Of a stretch of DNA of 64,000 nt, positions 34,301-45,414 are shown in pieces; position 1 is the stretch's first letter, and every line of letters begins with the position of its first letter. This stretch comes from Helicostylum pulchrum. Taxonomy: Eukaryota; Mucoromycota; Mucoromycetes; Mucorales; Mucoraceae. The notes under the pieces are model-generated. The model had not been told where the DNA came from. It was given only the letters and a program-made list of their open reading frames with translations, and did no database searches. The translations under genes and the position numbers were made by a program. The DNA lies in contig JAIXMO010000010.1 of the NCBI GenBank assembly GCA_025677825.1, positions 372,001-436,000 on the forward strand, given 5' to 3'.

Positions 34301-36050
34301 TCATAATTTGATAGATATAGAAGAAACCTGTAAGCCTATACATATTTTAAAATGATTTAGTTGTAACAAGGAAAGATAAATATTTTAGTATACTTACTCT
34401 TCCCAAAAGGCTTTTAAAAAACTAGGTACTTTAACTTCAATAAAATTAGGTCCCAAAGTCTCTAACCTAGCAGCAGCCGTTCTATCATCAAGGCCATGCG
34501 CCGAGTTTAATAAGTCGTTTGATTTCATACTCATCTCGACCGTAGCAGGTTGAAACCCATTTTTCTTTAAATTATATCGAGTTGACTGAAATTCAAAGTA
34601 CTGGTGTGATTTACTGTTTTTAACCACCGGTACAGTTTTGACAAGTACGTCAAACCCCCACGCTTTTCTTATTGTAGCCTCCAACTTCTTTAACGGATTG
34701 CTGTCACTTTGATCGTTATTTAACATTTGAATAACTTTACGTGGCTTTGTTATTTGAATATAATGCGATTTTTTAAAACTGGTTCGGATGCGAAAATGGT
34801 TACGAATTTTTGTTCTTGTGATGTTGATGGCCAAGTACCAACTGGTGGCTAGAAACCATGCTAAACAAAACGCTTTGCTTGATAAGTCGTACGAGTTGTA
34901 AAATAATCCAAGTGATGATTGACGTATCTAGTTTAAAAACGTATGGTTAGTATAATTTTTTTCTTCTTCTATTAATATTAGTACATAACTTACATGTCCA
35001 TAATAATCCAAACAAATGACAAGCAAAATGTTCATCCAAAATACTGATATGATTGCCATATAAACAATCATAAACGAACCTAAAATATTACTCTTGAAAC
35101 CCTTTTGGTTCAATTCAGTATCTTGTTGCGTTTGTTCATGCCGTTCGATTCTAGGACTAACGTGCTCTAGCTTCGTTTCCTCCTTTTCTTCAGTATATAT
35201 AATTGTTTCTTTTAAAGGAGGACTGTCACATGAATCATTCCCTTCTAATGCAATTTGATGGGTACGATATTTCTAAATAAATTTAAATAAATTACATGTT
35301 TCCGATACAACAACAACAGTAAAAAAAAATTACCCTTTCTTTTGTATACTTGAAAATAGCCCATAAACCCCACAAAGGGAAAAAAGCTAAATATACAGAT
35401 AAAAAGATAACTACAATATCAACTAAACCATAGCATTAATAAAAAAAAAGACGGGGGAGAAAACAAACAACAAACACTGCGCAATTAATATATATAAATA
35501 TATACGTACCACTTATAGGAAAGGTCATTCCTTTTGGTGCATTACAAACATTCCAAATCATATTTACTTGTTGAACATCGTCCCAAGTTTGATAAACGGA
35601 TGTTTTTAAAGCAATTGAACAAGTTTCGTATACTTGCAGAGTAGCATTATCGGGCTTATAACTTTCAATATCCACATACAGTGGGGTCGATTGACATTGC
35701 TTTAGAGCGATATTAGAATTAGAAGAGCAATAGGCACATTTGTTATTATCGTCTTGTGTTTTTGTACAGGACGATTGACACGAACCGTCGGAACACATCA
35801 ATTGAGTTTCTGGACAAGGTGTAGGACATTGTTGCTGGTCTTTGACACATAGGGTTGGACAAAGGACATGGTGTTGTGTGGCAACGGGACATATTGTACC
35901 GTTATAATAACGATCATTTACTTTATTCATGCATTAGTTTATGTAAAGACAACACTAGCGTTCTTTTTTTTTTTTACCTTTATTAAATTGAGGTATAGCT
36001 ATTACGGTATGTAAAAATAAAAGTAGTATGAAATAATTCCGTATACTCAT
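31324..36050 (-). CDS. P5B-type P-type ATPase with secreted Cys-rich N-terminal domain
   Basis: Nine exons (36050-35978, 35930-35520, 35422-35334, 35272-34994, 34927-34398, 34335-34007, 33940-33560, 33489-31681, 31598-31324) join in phase to 1391 residues. A signal peptide (MSIRNYFILLLFLHTVIA) leads into a Cys-rich ectodomain (about 25-165), a membrane helix, then the ATPase core: LVPGDVF, SSLTGEPLP actuator loop, NPLLPA in helix M4 (693-697), CFDKTGTLTNEG (phosphorylated D736), FARMTPVDK, VVMITGDN and GDGGNDCGALRSAHVGIA. Best family fit is P5B (ATP13A2/Ypk9), endolysosomal polyamine/cation transporters, whose M4 motif is normally PPALP. The NPLLP variant and the ectodomain are atypical. Exons 1-3 are tied to the core by splice phase and a plausible membrane helix, less firmly than the rest. 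Confidence 0.9.
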
Positions 36051-36177
36051 GCTGATAATATATGTACACAATATAGAATGTAAATGAAAGAAAGAGAGAA
36101 AGAAAGAAAAAAAAAGGGGGAGGAGATAGCGTTTATTTCATAATCTCTTTTTTTAATAGGGACTGACGCATGATTGG

Positions 36178-37112
36178 CTAATAGTCCTTTGGATTTGAAG
36201 TAATGAGCGAGATTTCATCCTGTTGTAAAATAGAAGATATATTTTTCTTTGTAATTCTAGTTTTACGTTTTGTAAGTTGTCTAAAGCAAGTAGACAACAA
36301 GACATAAACGGTTAAAAAGGTAAAGAGTACCCAAATAAATAATTGATTGGTTACTTGTTGAACAAAAGTACCAGCTTCATGTTCTACTTCTATTGTTGTA
36401 TGCGTTGCTGTAGAGGCTGTAGTTGTGATTGTCTTAATCACTTTTCGTTTAATTTTAAATTCGGTTACTGGCAACAGATGAAAGTTTTCATAATCAATCT
36501 AATAAAGTACAAATCAATACTTCCCTCTTCTATAATAATGCATACACACTAAAAAAAAAAAAAAAAAAGAAGCTTACCACAACCATACCAAGTAACTTTA
36601 ACTCAGTTACAGGTTTATCTACTACCATATTCCAACCTACATTCACAGGCCACTGTTTTAACTTGGAATCAATATGCCCTAATACCGCGATCGATTCAGG
36701 TACAATACGATCTTGTTCGTCTTCGTCATCATCACAAGCAACAGGAGAAAATAAGGACTCGTCAAAGTTTTGGAATTCGCCCAGTGTTTGATTCGTATGC
36801 TTTTCTTTGACAAGTAAAAGAATGCCTTCGTATGCAAAACGTCCAGTGAGTTTTATCTGAACAAGGTCAGGAGAGTCTGTCGATATTTTAACACCATAAC
36901 AGTCTTTACAAGTTGAATGTGAAGGCCCATGACCAACTGTTGCCATCTTGTTTAAATTACACTTTTTGGTTTGTTGATAGTCGTCAGTTACATTTGGGAA
37001 GGTAGAAACAATGTCAAAATAATAATAAAAGACTTACAGTGCCAGGTGTACTAGAATGTGAAGTAACCTTTTGGCATAATAAAGTGAGCAGTAATAGTAA
37101 ATATAACTTCAT
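36178..37112 (-). CDS. Type I membrane protein with a possible Reeler-like ectodomain
   Basis: Three exons (37112-37038, 36961-36578, 36498-36178) give 259 residues. Signal peptide MKLYLLLLLTLLCQKVTS; ectodomain of about 165 residues with CKDCYG, GRFAYEGILLLVKEKHTNQT and VLGHIDSKLKQWPVNVGW; one membrane helix (about 210-232, FIWVLFTFLTVYVLLST); basic cytosolic tail. The order Phe-x-Gly-Ile-Leu-Leu, a single Cys, then His-x(n)-Trp-Pro resembles the beta-sandwich of Reeler/DOMON-type domains, a weak guess. The exon 2 acceptor could be either of two AGs 15 nt apart. It lies 127 bp upstream of the P5B ATPase on the same strand. Both encode signal peptides. Confidence 0.75.
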
Positions 37113-37454
37113 TTTATGAAAACAAAAAATGCACACACAAAAAAAGAAGACTTTTTCTTTTTATGTATCACTTTTTTTTTGTGTCACTAAAAAACAAGTC
37201 CTTTCCAGTACACACTTTATAATATTGCGTCTAAGGGTATAATCTTGCGTCTACGGGTTATGTTTGGGGTGATGATGTTTTACATGGTTACAGGGACAAC
37301 TCCATACAGTCTAGATATTCTAAAAGAGTAGCTTCAATAGAATCACGGCATCAAACAAAAAAAAGTATGGTTATAGAAAGAAAAAGGCTACATGATAATG
37401 CAAGCACAGAAAAAAAAAAGCTTAAAATATATTATGTACAAAATTAATTGAAGA
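37113..37454. other. Intergenic region, 342 bp
   Basis: Promoter side of the membrane-protein gene and 3-prime side of the VPS9 gene. It contains two near-identical 12-nt words (GCGTCTAAGGGT / GCGTCTACGGGT, about 37227-37258) within 25 bp and nothing coding. Confidence 0.45.
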
Positions 37455-40400
37455 CTATAAGCTCCATTTATCTAGGGTTTGCTCTAACACTATTAATTTA
37501 TGTCTTTCCATTGCAAATGCAGCTCTTGCTAGTTGTTTAATTGTTTGAATCATTTGTTTTGGATGAATTGTTTGAAAATGAGCTAATTCGTCTGATATCA
37601 TTTTATGTGATTGATTAATTTGACCATCGATATGATTTAATTCGTTCATATTCTTTTAAATGACTTTAGTATTGCTGAAATAAAATAAATAAAACCCCCC
37701 CCCCCTTTACTTTTCTTACCTCAATTACTTTTTCCTTGTCTTGGTCTATATGCCTCTTTTTATCTTTAGCAGAAAAAATGGTATGCCAGTAATTAGATTT
37801 TCTCAACACTTCCTTTTGTTGTTCGATTGATTCTCGTAATAGACCTCTTTGATTAATTAATGATAATGGGCGTTGCAAGGATAGCTATAATAATAAAAAA
37901 GTTTTAAAATAAAATTTATAACGTGTAGTTTCTTTTTTATACATGTCTTTACCAATATTCCGTCTACCATATCGTAAGTCATTTGGCTTGCATGAATTAA
38001 TTGAGGCCAAAAAGATGCATACTAAAAGAAACTTTTTTTTTTTAGAATTATATATCTTGATATAGTATGGATTCATTTTTACCGATCGATCTCCAGTTGT
38101 GTTTGCACAAACGTGAATCGTTTCAATAGTTATTGGATAAATCAAGACGGATGTTTGTAAATCAAGTGAATGTTGTGCCACCATCAATATCTCATTTTCT
38201 AGTTCTACAAAAAAATAAATAATCAACAAAATGAGCAATAAAATATGCAGCAAAAATTGTACCTTGATTTATAGTCAGAATATTTCTAGCTGTCATCAAC
38301 AAGTTTAAATAATTTGATTTTAAAGGCAACATCATCTTTTGAGCATACGTTAAAAAATACTCTTCTTCCAGACTGGTCATTACACAAGTCGGTAAAGGTG
38401 TATCACTAATTTTTTCCAATAACAATTTCCTTTTTGAAAACGAATTATTGCCAATAAAAGATTGTTGTAAATCAGTCGAGGAACGAACAAACGAAATAAC
38501 AAGTTCGTGGCTACGTAAGATAGGATGATACTGTAACCAATTCATAAACGATTGTAATCGACTCATAGTTAAATCTATCCAAGGAAAAGGTGGTGGTTTT
38601 AAATCAATCAGTAACGGATCGTGTAAATTTTGAAAGGTCGGTAAAAAGATTTCGGGTAATTCATAAAGTAATTCGTTTTTTAACAAGATGAAGTCTTGAA
38701 AGTTTCGTTGTACTAGGCGCATGGAATCAGTACTTCCTCCTACTTGTCCGCTTTTAATCATATAGTTTATTTGGGACTGTTGATCGGTTGTGGATTCGAC
38801 GGTGGAACGTGTTAGGTACCAAGAGTATTTATGAACACTTTGTTTTAATAATGGCGAAATAAATTCGTCGACTTTTAAATGTAGTTCTACAGAACAAAAA
38901 AAGGGGATTTAGTTAGTTTGAAATATTTTAAGAGTAAATAAATATACAATACCATCAAGACAAGTTGTTAGTTCACGAATTCTACTGGTATTTATAGCAT
39001 GCTCATCTTTAAAATTACGCGAGTTTATGATAGCGCCATGCTTTACTAATGCCTTGACAAATGAAACGACAGTATTAATTTGAGCTGCAGGTATAAGGGG
39101 GCTTGTCTTTGCAGCAATATGAAGAGGAGTGTTGCCATCTTGCCAATCCCGAACATTAACTAACATGCATAATTTTTCTATAATATAATCTAGACTTTTC
39201 TGTCCAAACGTTAATCCTTTACCGAGATACATAGATAACAAATGAAGTAGAGTTCTGCCCTGTTTGTCTACCCTTATATAATTGATGGTTGGGTTATTAG
39301 CGTTATAAGAAACAATAATCTCTATTAAATCTAATCTTCCTTCAGATGCCCACATCATCAAGGGAGAACAATTGTTTTGGTCTATATCGTGTATTAAGTA
39401 ATACTTGGCGTTTGTATCTGGCAGAATGTAGTTTATAAAGTTAGCGTTTCGACATAAATGATAAAATGTTTGAAGGGATTTGTTCTTGATGGTAGTACTA
39501 AGTGAATGTGATTGATACAAGTCCATGATGTATTTCATCTTGTGTATAGAGCTGCCACTTCTAGATGCAACGTGTAACATGGAATCTCCAGTGATGGAGT
39601 TGGTATGGGGTGGCGTAATGCAATGATCAGTAGCTTCCATAAGTGCTTTCAAAATATCGAGTTCATCTATACTACAGGCATACAAGAGTGCAGTATTTCC
39701 ATTTTTGTCAATGGCGTTATTGACGGATTGAATGACATGTGAATCACTTAACAAGACTTGCACTGTTTCGATTGATTTACCAAATTCAATGGCCAACATC
39801 AACGGGGTCTTTTTTAAATCGTTTGAAACCATGGTAGTGACCGGAATCGATAAAAGGTATTCAACTATTTTCGGTTGATGATGAATACATGCCATCATGA
39901 GAGCATTGTTACCAAAGGCATCACGTATATCATGTGCATCATTGGTATCATATCTCATTAGTTGATTCATGTCACCCGTTTTTAATGCTGACCAGTATTG
40001 AAGGTTACGTTTCGATATTTGAGAAAGCTCCGAATGTGCTTCTAGAATATAATCTAATACACCTTCAAACGTACTTAGCGCGTAACCGTATTTTCCCGTA
40101 ATAATATTTCTTTCAAAAGTATACTCCTAGCGTAAAAAAAAAAAAATTTAAGTTATATGCATATATGTATTTTAATGGCAAAGTATTACCTTCATATATA
40201 CTAAATTGGCTGTAAGATGAGGTACTTTACTTCTTATTAAGGTAATTAATAATAAAGGTATCAAAGAATCCGAATCAAGAAAGGATGTAGAATTATTAGT
40301 AGCATCTCGAGTTAATTCAGAAACAGTGTTTAATAGACAATCCAGTTTTTCAGCAGGCGTACGAAACGAACCGATTCTTTCAAATTCAGAAATTGCACAA

Positions 40401-41553
40401 TGAACTCTATTTCTTTCGTCTGTGATAGAACTAGGTAAACCAATTTGAGAAAAGTCCAACTGTTCCATATCCTCCAATGCTTTTGTTAGCTTCTTGTCTT
40501 GGTCCAGCAATAATTGTGTAATTTTAAAAAACGCTACATCGTATGTTGAATCCATAATATAACTGTTATAAGTATTAATTTATGCTTTTTTCTTTCTTTT
40601 TTTTAGGTATTCACCTTTCGAATGAACCAAACAATGTATCCAAGTCTGTAGCAGCTGTATTTAGGTTTTGCAATAACTATACTTTTTATTCTTGAGTACA
40701 CGTAGATAAAAAAAAAAAGTTATGTTTTTCTCTTTAAAAAATAAACTTACGTTGTATCCATCATCCAGAATACTTTCCATACAGTCGTGTAAACTTTTCA
40801 ACGAATCACATTGAACTGAAGTATCACAAAACTTTAAAACTAATTTGTCAATTTTGTTTGTGATGTCGTTGTTATTTAACATTTCCTTAAAACTAGTAAA
40901 AAAAAAAAGAAAGAGAAAGAAAGAATAAATAAATAATTAAAAAGTAAATATGTATGCAAAAAGGTACCGTAAATCAGTTGGTTGCAGCTATGACAAAAAA
41001 AAATTAATACAATGATGGAAGGGGAGTCACATGATAATATCATCATGATGATGATTACCTCTTCTACTTGTCTGATACTATAATTTGCCACTAAAGGTCT
41101 ATCAAGGTATAACAACATATGCGTACAGGTATCATTATCGATATCAGTATATAAATAGTACGTATGAATGATTTTAGCTTTGACATGATTATGAAGGATA
41201 TATCCATTGTGGGTTTTATAAGCGACAGATTCATTAATTGGAAACAACCATTGATATTCTTGACTGTAGTTCTTTAGCAACTTCTTTTTTAACCGAGAAT
41301 TTGAATAATTTAAGGATGATTGAAATGGTACTTGAATGACATGGCTCGCTTTTTTATTTTATTTTAGTAAATGTTGAATTAGATGACTCGCTCCAAGGAA
41401 AAAAAAAAAGAGTATTTATTTTGAGTTGTGTATACCTAAATAGTCAAATAAGAAGGGAGAGCAAGAACTGGGAGGTAAAAGTATAATAGAAAAGCTGATT
41501 TTACTATTTAGTCGTGCATCGTTTAAAATGGATTTCAACATTATTGATGCCAT
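37455..41553 (-). CDS. VPS9-ankyrin-PX protein (VARP/Vrl1-like Rab5 exchange factor)
   Basis: Twelve exons (41553-41436, 41348-41059, 40987-40968, 40892-40751, 40676-40615, 40562-40190, 40126-38953, 38886-38263, 38204-38083, 38021-37953, 37884-37720, 37652-37455) join in phase to 1118 residues. Order: an N-terminal module; VPS9 domain (about 200-380) with DVAFFKITQLLLDQDKKL, FSQIGLPS and the catalytic-type GYALSTFEGVLDYIL; ankyrin repeats (about 400-725; GNNALMMACIHHQPKIVEYL, DGNTPLHIAA); PX-like domain (about 760-870; NFQDFILLKNELLYELPEIF); helical, BAR-like C-terminus. This architecture matches yeast Vrl1 of the endosomal VINE complex and metazoan VARP/ANKRD27, which activate Rab5-type GTPases. 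Exon 3 is 20 nt. The intron before exon 11 has none, but the one after it holds a C11 run (37695-37705). Confidence 0.88.
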
Positions 41554-41665
41554 AAGAAATAAAACCCGAGTTGGTGTAATTTATCGCCAACTTTTTTATT
41601 TTTAAGGAGAAAAAAAAAAAAAAAAGCTTGTGTATACATTATAAAAAGAAAAAGAAAATATATCC

Positions 41666-43148
41666 TTAAGTTTGACGCATGCCTAATCTATTCTTTTCGG
41701 ATTCAAGTCGAGAATATAAAAGATAAAGAGCCATTTGGTTACTTTCAGATGTACCAGTAATAGTTACTAAGCGTTCATTAGATTCACCATGCGAGTCAGC
41801 AATTTTAATATGACTACCACTAAGCTGTCTTATCTCATTAATTTTACTTCCTCCCTTACCAATAATACAACCAACCTATAACGTAATATATATAAGTAAC
41901 TATATACAAGCACAAATATAAAATAATTATAAAACTTACCATCTCATTGGGAATAAAGATTTGTTGAGCTTGCGAAGGTGCAACCATACCGGACATACCC
42001 ATACCCATACCCATAGCAGACATACCATAATCAGCTTGTTGTCTAGAGTTAGGCATACCGCCATAAGCACCTGCACCTGCGCCAACAACTGCACCTGGTC
42101 CTTGATAATAAAATTGATTGGGATTGCTCATTGGCATACCACCCATAGGCATCATACCACCATAACCCATAGCTGCAGCTGCAGCGGCGGCAGCGGCAGC
42201 GGCATGAGAGTTATTAGATCTCATATTCATATAACCGCCACCACCACCTCCACCACCTCCACCACCACCAGGATTGTTGCTGTTATTATTGTTGCTACTA
42301 TTATTGTTACTGCTACGACCATTATTCATTTGTGGTGTAGGTCTGTATTGAATAATATTAGGAGAGATACGTTCAGAATGTTCCATTAAAATCTTGGCTA
42401 TACGTTGAATAGCAAGTTGGACAGCAGCTGGAGTACCTTGGATTGAGATGGTACGCTCATTTGACATTGGTAAAGGTTCTTCAGAAGCATTTAAACGAGC
42501 ACCGCTATCATCCTGAATAGATTTAATAACATTACCTGCCTTTCCAATCAAGGTACCCATCTTATGATCAGGTACAAGTAATTTTATAGTCAAGATTTGT
42601 TCACCATCAGCATTGGATTCCTCTGGTTGCGTATGTTCTGACAAAATCTTTTCACCAACAAGAGAATAAGCTTTAGCGACTGCATTGGCAGGACCTGTAA
42701 CGGTTAAAATACGTTCGTATGCACCAGGAACGATTTCGGAAATAGTAACGCGTGCATTTGACAATTCACGAATGTCACTTACGTTTTTACCACCTCGACC
42801 AATGATAACACCTGCATCTTTTGTGCTAACAAGTGAACGAATAGAGATAGTTTCATCTTTTGTCGCATTATCTTCAAGTTTAATACGTGGTTTACTATCT
42901 TCAGTAATAACTTCATCTTCTGAATCTTCTTTTTCCTCCCACTTCTTTCTTTTACTGTTACATTGTTCTCTGTCTTCAGTAGGGACAAAATGAGGCGCCT
43001 TAGTCTCTGGGTCGGGTACAGCTAATCTCTTTGGGTGACGATCATCTTGTCCATCACGCTCATAATCTGAATCCCATTCTTCATCTTCAAAACGAGGTCT
43101 CTTTGACCTATCGATAGGTGAACCGGCATTATTTTCGTTATCTGACAT
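41666..43148 (-). CDS. Triple-KH-domain RNA-binding protein (PCBP/hnRNP K-like)
   Basis: Two exons (43148-41940, 41875-41666) give 472 residues. Acidic/basic N-terminus (1-95), then three KH domains with intact GxxG loops: IIGRGGKNVSDIR (GRGG 117-120), LIGKAGNVIKSIQ (GKAG 202-205) and IIGKGGSKINEIR (GKGG 409-412). Between KH2 and KH3 is a disordered linker with Asn, Gly (12) and Ala (12) runs and Met/Gly repeats. The spacing KH1-KH2 close, KH3 distant is that of the PCBP/hnRNP K/Hek2 group, which binds C-rich RNA for mRNA stability, splicing and translation. KH3 is split by the intron immediately before its GxxG. Only 112 bp separate this stop from the start of the VPS9 gene. Confidence 0.94.
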
Positions 43149-43628
43149 CTATTATTTTTATTATTATTTTTGGTGTTGGTTATCGGATCATAACGTTATC
43201 ATTATTTTTTTTAATCTTACCTTGAGTTATTTAAGATGAAAAAAAAAATAGTATAGAAAAAAAAAAGAAAAAAGTATATAAAGAAAGATAAAAAAGAAAA
43301 AAGAGTAGAAAGAGATGGAGTAAAGTTGTCTTTCAAGTGAGTGAGTGTTTGGAGAGATGGAGTGTGGTCTGGGAACAAAAAAAAATAGGAAGGATTGTGT
43401 GTAAATAGAGGTATGAAAATATCATTATATTTAAAAGTGAATTGTGAAAAAAAAAATAAAAAAAAATAATAATAAATACCAGTAAGAGTTTTTTTATATA
43501 TAAAGCAAAGTGTTGTAGATTAGGGTTTATATATGTGTGTGTTGTAATTAGTTGAGTAAAAAAAAATTCAATCTTTCTTTCTTTTTTTACAAGAAAAAAG
43601 AACACCCAGGGTTTACAAGTCTACTTTT

Positions 43629-43694
43629 TTACATGAAGCGTCAGTTTTGTCAGTTTTTCATGTAAACAGTCACTTGGTGTCAAGTACCCAATCA
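43629..43694 (+). repeat. Dispersed repeat copy 1 with a hairpin
   Basis: CGTCAGTTTTGTCAGTTT...CAAGTACCCAATCA. Its left part is bounded by a perfect 10-bp inverted repeat, TTTACATGAA (43629-43638) and TTCATGTAAA (43657-43666), with an 18-nt loop. The second copy is at 44964-45020 in the same orientation. Confidence 0.7.
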
Positions 43695-44963
43695 GTAGCG
43701 TATGTTTCCAGACTAAAATATATTAAAATCACTACTAACACAATCAATAGGTATAAGAGAACTTATAAACACATTTTTCATCGTATATTCCTTTGGAACA
43801 ACGGTACTTTATTACTTTAACTGATGTATTTTAGTTAATATAAAAAAAACCCCCCATTAATTAGTTCTTCAATTGCTCAAGGATAGCCTCGGCATAATTG
43901 AACAATCAATAACTACTTAAAGCTCTAATTTGTTTGCAGAGGAGGACATACCATTTTAAAGTAAGCACGCTTTGCATATTTTTTTTCGCGGCGTTTCTGA
44001 TTATAATAATAATATTAGAACTAATAAAAGAGTTTGCCACACTCTTAAATATACGCTTCTTGGGCATCGGAAATACACGACACTTTAATTATCGTAGCAA
44101 TTCTAGAAGGGATTGTAGAAGTAACTTCACAATCCTGATAAACAGTCAATTTACACGGTTATTTGCTTTTAAAAAAAAAAGATGATGAAATGGGGTTTAT
44201 TTTATCATGAATTATACCAGTACTACGTTTTTTTTTTCACAAACTCGTATTCATGTACATTTATAAAAATATCGGACTTACTGTACTTATTTAGTTCCTT
44301 TTCTTTTTATGAATAATGAGCTTTGTAAGAAACATTAATATAGGTTAGTATGCGATTTTCCTAGATGTGAAATCCAGCGCTTCTTAAGGAAATACGACTG
44401 CTATATTTTATGAGGGAAAAATGGGAGTGGTTGCATCAAGAATATTCCTTTTATTACATCTTATCATTAAAGCTGTCTTTTAGAAGTTTTTATTTTATTT
44501 TTCTCCCGCAAACTTTCAAAGCTCTGAACTCTAGACCCTTTGGAAAGACGGAGTTTGAGGAGAGAGCTTCGCCTTGTCCTCAAGTCCGTACATAGACTTT
44601 CTCAATCCATTTTATGTTACTTTGGAAGTTTATGATGTCGGTAAAATGTCTTGGCTCTTTCTTTTTAGAAAGAAATCTCACAAAAAAAACACCCGAATTA
44701 ATTCTGCAGCTTATAAATATATAACTTCATGAAAGCGAACTAGATCAAAAGTCTTATTAAAGACAATATTGTATCAGTTCACCATTTTGTCTTGTTTTTA
44801 TGCAAGTGTTCAATAAAGCAATTGGGTATGTTTACTCATTAAAAAAAGGCATTACTCGACAGCAATATTTGTCTGTTTTAACTATTACATAATAAACAAG
44901 GACTTATTGTGATTGCTTGTCAAATATGAGCATGACTGTAACGTAGTAACAGTGTAATGAAAT

Positions 44964-45020
44964 CGTCAGTTTTGGTAGTTTTCGATGTAAGACAGTCACT
45001 GGTTGTCAAGCACCCAATCA
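44964..45020 (+). repeat. Dispersed repeat copy 2
   Basis: CGTCAGTTTTGGTAGTTTTC...CAAGCACCCAATCA aligns with copy 1 at roughly 80-85% identity by eye. The hairpin arms are not preserved here. The 1.27 kb between the copies is not coding. Confidence 0.7.
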
Positions 45021-45414
45021 TACAATTTAGATTTCAGTAGTTTGGTTTTACCATGACAACTGCTTAAACAATGGAGATGTTTTTTCCTACTTTATTATGA
45101 TTGCTTCAGTTTTATATGTGTGAACCACTTTTTTTTTTTTTTTAATAATTTTATTTTCCTTTTCTTTTTTATTTCCTTTTTTTTTCTTCTTGGACATAAT
45201 ATAGAAAAAGGTAAGAAATATATATATTTGAACTCACATGTACGACCATGCGTTTTTAACGTTTTTTCGATCGGAAATCTAATTAAATAGAACAATAATA
45301 ATAATATTTTTTCATTTCAAAAAAATAATAATTGACAGGCGTCTCTCTTCCTTCTTTTATTTGCTATTTTACGAAAAAGAAGTTTTATCCTAAAACAGGA
45401 AGTGTTTTGTGGCC

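Larger units (their letters stand above)
43149..45414. other. Gene-free region, about 2.3 kb, with a dispersed repeat pair
   Basis: Holds A/T tracts and two diverged copies of a 56-bp repeat (43639-43694 and 44964-45020), listed separately. Frames at 43934-44185 and 44410-44595 are not supported by composition or splicing. Confidence 0.5.

Noticed and set aside
41961..42389. Plus-strand Thr/His/Ser-rich frame of 142 codons
   Set aside because: Antisense shadow of the Gly/Ala/Asn linker of the KH protein.
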